Shown: one piece after another, positions 52,884-61,350 of the stretch
Numbering within the stretch: position 1 is the first letter of the stretch
Layout of the letters: each line of letters begins with the position of its first letter
Assembly: GCF_003477995.1 (NCBI RefSeq)
Contig: NZ_QUEM01000008.1
Location: 1-64,000, forward strand
Origin: Bacteroides sp. OF04-15BH
GTDB lineage: Bacteria; Bacteroidota; Bacteroidia; Bacteroidales; Bacteroidaceae
Length of the DNA stretch: 64,000 nt
Direction: 5' to 3'
Position numbers and translations under genes: made by a program
The notes under the pieces: model-generated
Databases searched by the model: none
The model's input: only the letters and a program-made list of their open reading frames with translations
What the model was told of the DNA's origin: nothing

Positions 52884-53267
52884 TCAGTCTTCCGCTTCCG
52901 GCTGCTGACCGATGGTACGGGAATCTCCCTCTACATTATTTAATAAGTGATCAATGTTTTCGATGTAATCCAAAGAATCATCCAGGAAGAATTTCAGTTC
53001 GGGGATAATGCGCAACTGATAGCGCACTCTCTTGCCCAGTTCAAAACGAATGGCCTTGGCATTCTCATTGATGTTCTTGATGATTTCCTCGGCCTTGGCA
53101 CTCGGAAATACACTAAGATACACACGGCAAATGCTCATGTCGGGACTGATGCGGCACACACTGACCGTTACCAGCACTCCCTTCATCACCTTCGTCTGGA
53201 GCATAAAAATCTCGCTTAATTCCTTTTGAATCAAACGAGCTATCTTGTTTTGTCTGGTTGTTTCCAT
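52884..53267 (-). CDS. rbfA: 30S ribosome-binding factor
   Basis: 127 residues with the RbfA KH-like fold (RQNKIARLIQKELSEIFML at the start, VTVSVCRISPDMSICRVYLSVFPS, VRYQLRIIPELKFFLDDSLDY). It assists 16S rRNA 5'-end maturation in the cytoplasm. The start codon is 5 bases behind the O-methyltransferase stop, and the gene is 25 bases ahead of the permease gene. Confidence 0.94.
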   Translation of the reverse strand: METTRQNKIARLIQKELSEIFMLQTKVMKGVLVTVSVCRISPDMSICRVYLSVFPSAKAEEIIKNINENAKAIRFELGKRVRYQLRIIPELKFFLDDSLDYIENIDHLLNNVEGDSRTIGQQPEAED

Positions 53268-53272
53268 ATCTT

Positions 53273-53917
53273 TTATTCCTTTTTTCTAATAATAGTCAAT
53301 CCGTCGCGCATCGGAAGGATCACCTTCTCCACACGCTCGTCGGCAGCTACAAAATCATTGAAATGCATGATTCCCTTGGTCTGGAGGTCGTTGGCATGGG
53401 GCTGCTCCTCGAGCACATGCCCGTCCCACAAGGTATTGTCGGCCAGAATATATCCACCGGGAGATAACTTGGAAAGCACCAATTCGTAATAATCCAGATA
53501 ACGCCGCTTGTCTCCGTCAATAAAAGCCAGATCAAACACGATATCCATATCGGGCAGAAGCTTCAGGGCATCGCCGATATAAAAACGGATCTTGTCTGCA
53601 TAATCGGACCCTTCGAGCCAGGGACGGGTAAAGTCCTCCTGCTCATCATTGATCTCGAATGTGTGCAGCATAGATCCTTCGGGCAGTCCTTCGGCCAGAC
53701 ATAAGGCGGAATATCCGCTATAGGTACCTATTTCCAAAACCTGTTTCGGGCGTATCATGCGTACAAACATCTTCAGCATACGCCCCTGAAGGTGGCCTGA
53801 AGCCATTCGGGGACGCAGTAAATGTACATGCGTCGCCCGATATAATGCTTTCAGGTATGTTCCTTCCGGATCAATATGATTCAGGATATATTCATCCAAA
53901 AGATCCGTTTCTTTCAT
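53273..53917 (-). CDS. SAM-dependent O-methyltransferase (class I, catechol/caffeoyl-CoA type)
   Basis: 214 residues with the O-methyltransferase family 3 pattern: the SAM loop VLEIGTYSGYSALCLAEGL (about 60-78), MVARG-like LRPRMASGHLQGRML, DLAFIDGDKRRYLDYYEL (metal and SAM binding) and ILADNTLWDGHV. The methyl acceptor is unknown; bacterial members modify small phenolics or tRNA wobble uridines (TrmR type). It is the third gene of the operon, between pyk and rbfA. Confidence 0.9.
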   Translation of the reverse strand: MKETDLLDEYILNHIDPEGTYLKALYRATHVHLLRPRMASGHLQGRMLKMFVRMIRPKQVLEIGTYSGYSALCLAEGLPEGSMLHTFEINDEQEDFTRPWLEGSDYADKIRFYIGDALKLLPDMDIVFDLAFIDGDKRRYLDYYELVLSKLSPGGYILADNTLWDGHVLEEQPHANDLQTKGIMHFNDFVAADERVEKVILPMRDGLTIIRKKE

Positions 53918-53934
53918 CTGTCGATGTTTATGAA

Positions 53935-55392
53935 TTAAAGATAACGGTTGCGGTTTGGCAACACGTAATCCATGGCATATTTCAAGACATCACCCACAAC
54001 GTTGATTTCGAGGAATGAAGTCTGGGCACCCTGCTTGCCACCGCTCAGGTAAGCCACCATTTCGTTTTCTGTCAATACTCCGTCGTCGAGCAGCTTGCGC
54101 AGTGCAGCAAAATAGTATGCCTGTCCGTTGGCCTTCTCCGGCATATAGATTGCCTCAACACCGTAAGACAGTGCCAAATGACGCATGGTCTTTTCCTTGT
54201 AGCAGATTGCCAGCACCGGATACTTGCCTCTGAAGGCAGCCAGGTTGCGGGCCATTCTGCCGCTGAAGCTGTCGGTAATGATTGCGCGGATCGGAAGCTT
54301 GGTAGTAGCCTTCACAGCCTGCTTGGCCAGGAATGCGGTTACGTCGGTTCCTTCTTCCAGCGGAATGCGGATATCGTTTTCTGAGAGCTTGTCCTTCTCT
54401 GCCTGAGCAGCAATCTTGGCCATGGTGCGGACAGCCTCTACCGGATATTTTCCGTAAGCAGTCTCACCGCTCAGCATCAATGCATCGGTACGGTAATAGA
54501 TGGCGTTGGCAATATCGGTTACCTCGGCACGGGTTGGACGCGGGTTGTTGATCATGGTGTGCAGCATCTGAGTGGCTACGATAACCGGCTTCTTGGCCAA
54601 GATACACTTTCTGATCAACTGGCGCTGGATACCCGGAATGCGCTCCTGCGGTACCTCGATACCCAGGTCTCCACGGGCAACCATCACACCGTCGGCAACT
54701 TCCAGAATCTCGTCGATGTTGTCCACACCTTCCTGATTCTCAATCTTGGCAATGATACGGATATCGCTGCCGTATGCATCCAATATCTGACGGATGTCCA
54801 TCACATCCTGCTTGTTTCTTACGAAAGAGTGAGCGATGAAATCAATGTCCTTCTCGATGGCATAAAGAATGTTGTTACGGTCTTTCTCGGTCAATGAAGG
54901 CAGATTGATTCTCACACCCGGCACATTCACACTCTTGCGGCTTCCCAAAGTAGCGTCGTTGCAGATTTCGCAAGTCAGAGCCTCATCGGTCTTCTCGGTA
55001 ACGCGCAGATCCAGCTCACCGTCGTCCATCAGGATTTCATCACCGACATTCAGGTCGTTCACAAAATTAGTGTAAGTCACGGCGATACAGTCCTTGGTGG
55101 TTTTCAGTTCCGGATTACCCACAATACGAACCACATCACCGGTCTTGAAATCAATTGATCCGTCGGCGCATTCAGTTGTACGCACCTCCGGGCCTTTGGT
55201 ATCCATCAAAATGGCAATACGGTTGGATACCGTACGCACATTGGCAATCAATCTCTCGAATCCTTCTCTGTTTGCATGAGCCGTATTCATGCGTACTACA
55301 TTCATACCTGCTTCGTACAAAGCACGAATAAAGTCTACGTCACATCTCAAATCAGAAATGGAAGCTACGATTTTTGTCTGTTTAAGCATCAT
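53935..55392 (-). CDS. pyk: Pyruvate kinase
   Basis: 485 residues from the ATG at 55392 (a GTG two codons upstream and the ATG at 55389 are alternatives). It turns phosphoenolpyruvate and ADP into pyruvate and ATP. Motifs: TKIVASISDLRCDVDFIRALYEAGMNVVRMNTAH at the start, MDTKGPEVRT, the active-site IIAKIENQEGVDNIDEIL and MVARGDLGIEVP. The form is the shorter Bacteroidetes type. It follows aroQ by 6 bases in the operon. Confidence 0.97.
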   Translation of the reverse strand: MMLKQTKIVASISDLRCDVDFIRALYEAGMNVVRMNTAHANREGFERLIANVRTVSNRIAILMDTKGPEVRTTECADGSIDFKTGDVVRIVGNPELKTTKDCIAVTYTNFVNDLNVGDEILMDDGELDLRVTEKTDEALTCEICNDATLGSRKSVNVPGVRINLPSLTEKDRNNILYAIEKDIDFIAHSFVRNKQDVMDIRQILDAYGSDIRIIAKIENQEGVDNIDEILEVADGVMVARGDLGIEVPQERIPGIQRQLIRKCILAKKPVIVATQMLHTMINNPRPTRAEVTDIANAIYYRTDALMLSGETAYGKYPVEAVRTMAKIAAQAEKDKLSENDIRIPLEEGTDVTAFLAKQAVKATTKLPIRAIITDSFSGRMARNLAAFRGKYPVLAICYKEKTMRHLALSYGVEAIYMPEKANGQAYYFAALRKLLDDGVLTENEMVAYLSGGKQGAQTSFLEINVVGDVLKYAMDYVLPNRNRYL

Positions 55393-55398
55393 AATCAC

Positions 55399-55836
55399 TT
55401 AGTATTTAATATCATTTTTTATTTTCAAAAGTGCCTCTACTGCCAGACGGTAGGAGTCCAGCCCAAAGCCACAAATTACTCCCTTGCAGGCTGCGGAAAT
55501 CATAGATACGTGCCGAAAAGCTTCTCTCTGGTGAACATTGCTGATATGAACTTCAATGACCGGAGCGGGAACAGCCCGTATGGCATCCTGAAGCGCAATG
55601 GAAGTATGCGTATAAGCGCCGGCATTCAACACGATTCCTTCATAGTCAAAACCTACCTCTTGAATCACATTAATCAGTTCTCCTTCTACGTTACTCTGAA
55701 AGTAATCGAACTCCACCTCGGGATACTGCGCTTTCAGTTGCTCGTAAAAGTCTGAGAACGGGACAGAACCATAGATGCCGGGCTCTCTTTTACCCAGCAA
55801 GTTAATGTTCGGTCCGTTAATGATTTGTATTCTCAT
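55399..55836 (-). CDS. aroQ: Type II 3-dehydroquinate dehydratase
   Basis: 145 residues, typical of the small dodecameric type II enzyme of the shikimate pathway. Key segments are INGPNINLLGKREPGIYG, the active-site QSNVEGELINVIQ, GIVLNAGAYTHTSIALQDAI and VIEVHISNVHQREAFRHVS. It is first in the five-gene operon, with a perfect promoter about 34 bases upstream that interleaves with the divergent xerD promoter. Confidence 0.96.
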   Translation of the reverse strand: MRIQIINGPNINLLGKREPGIYGSVPFSDFYEQLKAQYPEVEFDYFQSNVEGELINVIQEVGFDYEGIVLNAGAYTHTSIALQDAIRAVPAPVIEVHISNVHQREAFRHVSMISAACKGVICGFGLDSYRLAVEALLKIKNDIKY

Positions 55837-55847
55837 GTTTTATTCTC

Positions 55848-55855
55848 TATATTTG
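55848..55855 (+). promoter_or_regulatory. -7 box for xerD
   Basis: TATATTTG is a perfect match. The in-frame TTG at 55863 would lie at about the transcription start, so the ATG at 55887 is preferred. Confidence 0.7.
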
Positions 55856-55869
55856 TGAAAATTTGGGTA

Positions 55870-55877
55870 CAAAGTTA
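55870..55877 (-). promoter_or_regulatory. -7 box for the aroQ operon
   Basis: The minus strand reads TAACTTTG, a perfect match, lying inside the xerD leader, so the two promoters face away across overlapping DNA. Confidence 0.75.
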
Positions 55878-55886
55878 GCAAAAAGA

Positions 55887-56840
55887 ATGGAATATCCCGC
55901 AAAAAATCAGCAGAACTATCTGTCAATAGATAAAAGTATATTACGCAGATACAACCAATATCTTCAGTTGGAGAAATCCTTGTCGCCAAATACACTCGAA
56001 GCCTATCAAAATGACTTGAATCATTTACTGGAATTTCTGCAGGAGAAGAACCTCTGTTACAAAAATGTTACAATCGAAGATTTACAGCATTTTTGTGCCG
56101 TTCTGATCGATCTGGGAATCAGCGCCCGTTCCCTGGCCCGCACCCTGTCCGGCCTGCGGTCTTTTTATCGCTTTCTGCTCCTGGAAGGAGAAGTTGAAAA
56201 TGACCCAACGGAACTGTTGGAAGGCCCCAAGATAGACCGCCATATTCCCGATGTTCTGACAGTAGAGGAAATAGACCGAATGATCTCTTGCATAGACCTT
56301 TCCAAACAGGAAGCACAACGCAATCGGGCCATATTGGAGGTGCTGTACAGCTGCGGCCTGCGTGTCAGCGAGTTATGTCAGTTGAAACTCTCCAGCCTGT
56401 ATCTTGATGAAGGGTTTATCCGCGTCGAAGGAAAAGGCAACAAGGAACGCCTGGTACCCATCTCCGAAAAAGCAATCAAGGAACTGAATTTTTGGTTTTC
56501 CGAACGGGTTCATATCCCCATAAAACCTGGAAACGAAGATTATGTTTTCGTCAGTTTCCGGAGAGGCGGCGCATTGACCCGCGTCATGGTATTCTATATC
56601 ATCAAAGAACTGGCAGAACGTGCTGGTATACACAAGAGTATCAGTCCACATACATTCCGTCATTCCTTTGCCACTCATCTGCTGGAAGGAGGGGCAAACC
56701 TGCGGGCCATACAAAGCATGCTCGGGCATGAGAGCATTGGAACCACAGAGATATATACTCATATCGACACCGCAAGAATCCGCGAAGAAATCCTGAATCA
56801 CCACCCTCGAAACATCAACAAAAAGGAAATCAAAGGATAA
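55887..56840 (+). CDS. xerD: Site-specific tyrosine recombinase XerD
   Basis: 317 residues from the ATG at 55887. A SAM-like N-terminal core-binding domain (about 15-105) is followed by the catalytic domain with Arg159 (YSCGLRVSELCQL), the HTFRHSFATHLLEGGANL box (His255, Arg258), LGHESIGTTEIYTH and the nucleophile Tyr290. It resolves chromosome dimers at dif sites with XerC. Its length and sequence are of the housekeeping type, not of a mobile-element integrase, and no att-like repeats were seen nearby. Confidence 0.94.
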   Translation: MEYPAKNQQNYLSIDKSILRRYNQYLQLEKSLSPNTLEAYQNDLNHLLEFLQEKNLCYKNVTIEDLQHFCAVLIDLGISARSLARTLSGLRSFYRFLLLEGEVENDPTELLEGPKIDRHIPDVLTVEEIDRMISCIDLSKQEAQRNRAILEVLYSCGLRVSELCQLKLSSLYLDEGFIRVEGKGNKERLVPISEKAIKELNFWFSERVHIPIKPGNEDYVFVSFRRGGALTRVMVFYIIKELAERAGIHKSISPHTFRHSFATHLLEGGANLRAIQSMLGHESIGTTEIYTHIDTARIREEILNHHPRNINKKEIKG

Positions 56841-56920
56841 AAAAGACACGAAAAACGTACTTTTATTATTTTTTTTGCAAGTTTTCAGTCTAATAAATCT
56901 CTTTGTTGGACAAAGTTACT

Positions 56921-56929
56921 TATCTTTGC
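56921..56929 (+). promoter_or_regulatory. -7 box for the TPR lipoprotein gene
   Basis: TATCTTTGC is a perfect TAnnTTTGC, with TTTG/TTGG -33-like bases at 56902-56908. It is 32 bases before the ATG, in front of the most codon-biased gene in the window. Confidence 0.85.
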
Positions 56930-56960
56930 AACTGCAACGAATAACATAATTTAAGTTAGT

Positions 56961-58655
56961 ATGCGTAAAAATTTTTATTTAGCAATGACAGTGGTGTCTG
57001 CATTGGCATTCACCTCTTGTAAAAAGTTGGGCGCTTTGTCAGCCGACAACTTTACAGTGACTCCTACTCCATTGGAAAGCGTAGCTGGTCAGGTACCGGC
57101 AACAATTAACGGTCAGTTCCCAGAGAAGTACATGAAGAAAAAAGCCGTTGTAACTGTTACTCCGGTTTTGAAGTACGAAGGTGGCGAAGCAACTGGTGCC
57201 AGCGCAACATTCCAGGGTGAGAAAGTAGACGGTAACAACCAGACTATTTCTTACAAGATGGGTGGAAACTACACCATGAAGAGCATTTTCGATTTCGTAC
57301 CAGCTATGCAGAAGTCTGATTTGTATCTGAAGTTCGAGGCTAAAGTTGGAAAGAAGTCTGTTACAATCCCTGAAGTTAAGATCGGTTACGGTGTAGTTGC
57401 TACTTCAGAACTGTTGAAAAACACTTTGGCTTCTGCTAATCCTGCTATCGCTCCAGACGGATTCCAGCGCATTATCAAGCAGCGTCAGGAAGCTACTATC
57501 AAGTTCTTGATCCAGCAGGCAAACATCCGCAACAGCGAGTTGTCTTCTACTTCTATCAAGGACTTCATCAAGACTTTGAAGGAAATCAAGGCTGACCAGA
57601 AGGGTAAGGCTCTGAACGATATCGAAATTTCTGCTTACGCTTCTCCAGATGGTGCTTTGGATCTGAACACCCGTTTGGCTGAGAACCGTCAGAACAACTC
57701 TGAGAAATATGTAAACAAGGAGTTGAAGGCTAACAAGATGGAGAGCGACATCAAGACTAAATATACTGCTGAGGACTGGGACGGATTCCAGGAATTGGTT
57801 TCTCAGAGCAACATCCAGGACAAGGATGTTATCTTGCGTGTATTGTCTATGTATAAAGAGCCAGAAGAAAGAGAAGCACAGATCAAGAACATGTCTGCCG
57901 TATTCCAGGAACTGGCTGAGACCGTACTTCCAGAATTGCGTCGTGCCCGCTTGACTATCAACTATGAGTTGATCGGCCGCAGCGATGACGAAATCCTGGC
58001 ACAGTTCAAGTCAGACGCCAGCAAGCTGAGCAACGAAGAAGTTCTTTACGGAGCAACTTTGGTAAGCACTCCTGCTGAGAAGGAAGCTTGGTATCAGAAA
58101 GCTACTCAGTTGTATGCAAACGACTACCGCGCTTACAACAACCTGGCTCAGTTGGCTTATGCCAAGGGTGATTTGAGCACTGCAGAAAGCTATTTGAACA
58201 AGGCTAAGTCTTTGAAGGCTGACGCTAGCGAAGTAAACACTAACTTGGCTTTGATCGCTTTGGCTAAGGGTGATGTTTCAACTGCTGAGACTTATATCGC
58301 TAAGGGTTCAGGTGCTGACTCATTCAAGGAGATCATGGGTAACATCCAGATCGCTAAGGGTAACTACCAGCAGGCTGCCAGCAACCTGGCCGGTGTAAAC
58401 ACCAACAGCGCTGCTTTGGCTCAGATCCTGAACAAGGATTATGCTTCTGCCAAGACTACTTTGAACAATGTGAAGAACGCTGACGCTTACACTTCTTACC
58501 TGAAGGCTATCGTAGCAGCCCGCACAAACGATGCAGCCGGTGTAAGCAGCAACTTGAGTGCAGCTATCAGCAAGGACGCTTCTTTGGCTAAGCGCGCTGC
58601 AACTGACCTCGAGTTCGCTAACTTCGCTTCTACCATTGAAAGCCTGGTTAAGTAA
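56961..58655 (+). CDS. Highly expressed TPR lipoprotein with OmpA-like central segment
   Basis: 564 residues with a lipoprotein signal (MTVVSALAFTSC then KK). The N-terminal ~150 residues are a beta domain. A middle segment (about 215-260, IEISAYASPDGALDLNTRLAENRQNNSEKYV) resembles the start of an OmpA-type peptidoglycan-binding domain. The C-terminal ~200 residues are tetratricopeptide repeats (AYNNLAQLAYAKGDLSTAESYLNKA and similar). Codon use is extremely biased, so it is probably one of the cell's most abundant proteins. The function is unknown; a structural envelope role is likely. The next gene follows after 19 bases. Confidence 0.82.
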   Translation: MRKNFYLAMTVVSALAFTSCKKLGALSADNFTVTPTPLESVAGQVPATINGQFPEKYMKKKAVVTVTPVLKYEGGEATGASATFQGEKVDGNNQTISYKMGGNYTMKSIFDFVPAMQKSDLYLKFEAKVGKKSVTIPEVKIGYGVVATSELLKNTLASANPAIAPDGFQRIIKQRQEATIKFLIQQANIRNSELSSTSIKDFIKTLKEIKADQKGKALNDIEISAYASPDGALDLNTRLAENRQNNSEKYVNKELKANKMESDIKTKYTAEDWDGFQELVSQSNIQDKDVILRVLSMYKEPEEREAQIKNMSAVFQELAETVLPELRRARLTINYELIGRSDDEILAQFKSDASKLSNEEVLYGATLVSTPAEKEAWYQKATQLYANDYRAYNNLAQLAYAKGDLSTAESYLNKAKSLKADASEVNTNLALIALAKGDVSTAETYIAKGSGADSFKEIMGNIQIAKGNYQQAASNLAGVNTNSAALAQILNKDYASAKTTLNNVKNADAYTSYLKAIVAARTNDAAGVSSNLSAAISKDASLAKRAATDLEFANFASTIESLVK

Positions 58656-58674
58656 TTAACACTCAGTTTTAAGA

Positions 58675-59676
58675 ATGAAGAGAGTATTTCTCTATATTTT
58701 ATCAGTATTCACCCTGCTCAGCTGTAGAAATTCTGAAGATCGCTTTTCATTAAGCGGAGAATTCAAGCACCTGCAGCAGGGTGAATTCTATATTTACAGT
58801 CCGGATGGCGCCATAGATCATCTGGACACGATAAAAGTAGTGGGCGGTGCATTTGACTATCAGATTCCCTTAAAGAACAAATCCACCCTCATGCTGCTCT
58901 ACCCGAACTATTCGGAACACGTCATCTTTGCCGAAGGAGGAGAGGAAGTCAAGATCAAAGCCGATGCCCGCAAGCTGGGTGAAGCGGAAATCACCGGTAC
59001 TCCGGCCAATGAAGAAATGACCCGCTTCCGCATAGAAAATCTGAAGAACAGCAAGGAACAAACCGCCCGGTCGGCCGAAAGCTATATCCGCAAGAACCCC
59101 ACTTCAGATGTCAGCCTCTATCTGTTCAAGGAATATTTTCTGAATAATTCCGAAAGAGACGGAGCCAAAACTTTGGCTTTATACCAGATTCTGACCAAAG
59201 CTTTGCCCGATAATATGCGTCTGAAGGCCTTGCAGAACAAAATTCAAGGCATCAGCGGAACCACAATCGGAAAGAAACTGCCGGACTTCAAGCTCATCGG
59301 CATGAAGGGAGACACCATCAACACATCGAAGCTGAAAGGAAAAGCTACCCTGATTTCCTTCTGGGCCAGCTGGCGCAATAGCGGATATGTCATTTACCAG
59401 TCACGAAAACTGAAAAGAAAGTACGGCAACCAACTGGGACTCATTGCCTATTCGCTCGATATCAACCCCAAGATTCTGGAAAACAGTTTAAAGCGCGACA
59501 GTATCAACTGGCCGGTATACTGTGACTTCAAGGGATGGGACAACCCTTTATTACAGAAGCTGAATGTAAACGATATCCCCTATCACATTCTGATTGACTC
59601 GGAAAGAAAAATCATCGCACGAGGAAGGAATATTGACAAGGATATCCTGCCGGAATTAGAAAAACGGCTCAAATAA
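58675..59676 (+). CDS. Thioredoxin-fold lipoprotein (DUF4369/TlpA-like) lacking the CxxC active site
   Basis: 333 residues with a lipoprotein signal (VFTLLSC then RNS). A DUF4369-like N-terminal domain (about 25-120) and a linker precede a TlpA-like thioredoxin domain (about 195-333). Where the other TlpA protein in this window has WASWCGPC, this one reads WASWRNSG (Arg234 to Gly237), so both redox cysteines are gone, while the rest of the fold and the cis-proline segment NDIPYHI remain. It can hardly be a disulfide reductase and may act as a binding or scaffold protein. It probably shares a transcript with the TPR lipoprotein and yifB. Confidence 0.85.
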   Translation: MKRVFLYILSVFTLLSCRNSEDRFSLSGEFKHLQQGEFYIYSPDGAIDHLDTIKVVGGAFDYQIPLKNKSTLMLLYPNYSEHVIFAEGGEEVKIKADARKLGEAEITGTPANEEMTRFRIENLKNSKEQTARSAESYIRKNPTSDVSLYLFKEYFLNNSERDGAKTLALYQILTKALPDNMRLKALQNKIQGISGTTIGKKLPDFKLIGMKGDTINTSKLKGKATLISFWASWRNSGYVIYQSRKLKRKYGNQLGLIAYSLDINPKILENSLKRDSINWPVYCDFKGWDNPLLQKLNVNDIPYHILIDSERKIIARGRNIDKDILPELEKRLK

Positions 59677-59703
59677 ACAGTCGAAAATACAGAACCTATC
59701 ATT

Positions 59704-61242
59704 ATGTTAGTCAAGGTTTATGGAGCAGCCATTCAAGGCCTCGAGGCAATCCCCGTGACCATTGAAGTGAACGCATCAAGAGGAATCAAGTTCTTTTTGG
59801 TGGGTCTGCCGGACAGTGCCGTCAAGGAGAGTCACGAGCGCATTATCTCGGCAATAGAAAACAGCGGGTATGAATTTCCGTCCAAGAGGATTGTGGTCAA
59901 TATGGCTCCTGCCAGCATCCGCAAGGAAGGATCAGGCTATGACTTACCTCTAGCAATAGGTATCCTGGCCACCCAAGGCAGCGTGCGCACCGACCGTCTG
60001 GAACGTTTCATGATGGTGGGCGAGCTCAGTCTGGACGGAAGCATACAACCGGTTACCGGTGCCCTGCTGATGGCTATCAAGGCCCGTGCCCTGGGTTACG
60101 AAGGTCTGATCGTACCGGAACAGAATGTCTGTGAGGCTGCTGTCGTAAACCAGCTCAAAGTGTATGGTGCCAGTCATATCCGTCAGGTCATTGATTTCCT
60201 GAACGGAGAAGACAGCCTTACGCCCAAGATATTGGATACTCGCAAGGATTTTTATGAGAAACAGGCCTTGCATGAATTTGACTTTGCCGATGTTAAAGGA
60301 CAGGAACATGTAAAGCGTGCTCTGGAAGTAGCGGCTGCCGGCGGACACAATCTCATTATGATCGGTCCTCCCGGAAGCGGAAAATCCATGATGGCCAAGC
60401 GGTTGCCGTCTATTCTTCCTCCACTGTCACTGGCCGAGAGTCTGGAAACAACCCAGATTCACTCTGTGGCCGGGAAACTGGGAAAAGATACTACCCTCAT
60501 TGCCCAACGCCCGTTCCGCGCTCCGCATCACACCATTTCGCAGGTGGCCCTTGTAGGAGGCGGCGCCAATCCGCAACCGGGCGAAATCAGTCTGGCGCAC
60601 AACGGTGTGCTTTTCTGCGACGAGCTTCCGGAATTCTCGCGCGCCGCTCTCGAAGTGCTGCGCCAGCCGCTCGAAGACCGGGTCATCAATATCTCGCGGG
60701 CCAAATATACCATCACCTATCCCTGTTCGTTCATGTTCGTAGCTTCCATGAATCCCTGCCCGTGCGGTTACTATAATGATCCGAACAAGACCTGCGTCTG
60801 CACACCGGGACAGATCCAACGCTATCTGAACAAGATTTCCGGTCCGCTGTTAGACCGTATTGACCTACAGATAGAAATTACGCCTCTATCCTTTCAGGAA
60901 CTTTCGCAAAAGGAGAAAGGCGAAAGCAGCGCCGCCATCCGCGAACGCGTCATCAAGGCACGCGCCATACAGTCCGAGCGCTATGCGCCCTACAAGGGAA
61001 TACACTGCAACGCCCAGATGAACAGCAAGTTGCTGCATCTTTATGCCACTCCGTCGGAGAGCTGTCTGGAACTGCTGCGCCAAGCCATGAACCGGCTGCA
61101 ACTTTCAGCCCGAGCCTACGACCGCATTCTGCGTGTGGCCCGTACCATTGCCGATCTGGAAGGAAGCGCACAGATAGAAACGCACCATGTGGCCGAAGCC
61201 ATCGGTTACCGCAATCTGGACCGCAGCAACTGGGGCGAATGA
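59704..61242 (+). CDS. YifB-type Mg-chelatase-like AAA ATPase
   Basis: 512 residues. An N-terminal ChlI/Lon-like domain (about 20-140; FFLVGLPDSAVKESHERI, GYDLPLAIGILA) precedes the AAA module with Walker A GPPGSGKS (221-228), FRAPHHTISQVALVGGG, Walker B-like GVLFCDELPEFSR and MNPCPCGYY. A C-terminal helical domain follows. Homologues are widespread (YifB/ComM), and ComM is a branch-migration helicase in natural transformation; the role in Bacteroidetes is not settled. It ends at a strong terminator. Confidence 0.92.
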   Translation: MLVKVYGAAIQGLEAIPVTIEVNASRGIKFFLVGLPDSAVKESHERIISAIENSGYEFPSKRIVVNMAPASIRKEGSGYDLPLAIGILATQGSVRTDRLERFMMVGELSLDGSIQPVTGALLMAIKARALGYEGLIVPEQNVCEAAVVNQLKVYGASHIRQVIDFLNGEDSLTPKILDTRKDFYEKQALHEFDFADVKGQEHVKRALEVAAAGGHNLIMIGPPGSGKSMMAKRLPSILPPLSLAESLETTQIHSVAGKLGKDTTLIAQRPFRAPHHTISQVALVGGGANPQPGEISLAHNGVLFCDELPEFSRAALEVLRQPLEDRVINISRAKYTITYPCSFMFVASMNPCPCGYYNDPNKTCVCTPGQIQRYLNKISGPLLDRIDLQIEITPLSFQELSQKEKGESSAAIRERVIKARAIQSERYAPYKGIHCNAQMNSKLLHLYATPSESCLELLRQAMNRLQLSARAYDRILRVARTIADLEGSAQIETHHVAEAIGYRNLDRSNWGE

Positions 61243-61262
61243 CATACTGGAAAAAGATAACC

Positions 61263-61298
61263 GAAAAAGGCACCCGCAATCTGGGTGCCTTTTTCATT
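61263..61298 (+). terminator. Terminator of yifB-type gene
   Basis: A perfect 13-bp stem (61263-61275 with 61283-61295) has a 7-base loop and T-runs on the 3' side. Confidence 0.95.
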
Positions 61299-61307
61299 TT
61301 TTATCCG

Positions 61308-61315
61308 TATCTTTG
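61308..61315 (+). promoter_or_regulatory. -7 box for metG
   Basis: TATCTTTG is a perfect match, 35 bases before the ATG. Confidence 0.8.
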
Positions 61316-61350
61316 TAAGCAAAACAGTAAATTAAACAAGAAACGATAAA

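Noticed and set aside
55863..55886. TTG start adding 8 residues to xerD
   Set aside because: It falls at the expected transcription start; the ATG at 55887 gives a normal N-terminus.
55887..56840. Possible mobile-element integrase
   Set aside because: Length, sequence and neighbours fit housekeeping XerD; no direct repeats, tRNA target or cargo genes were seen.
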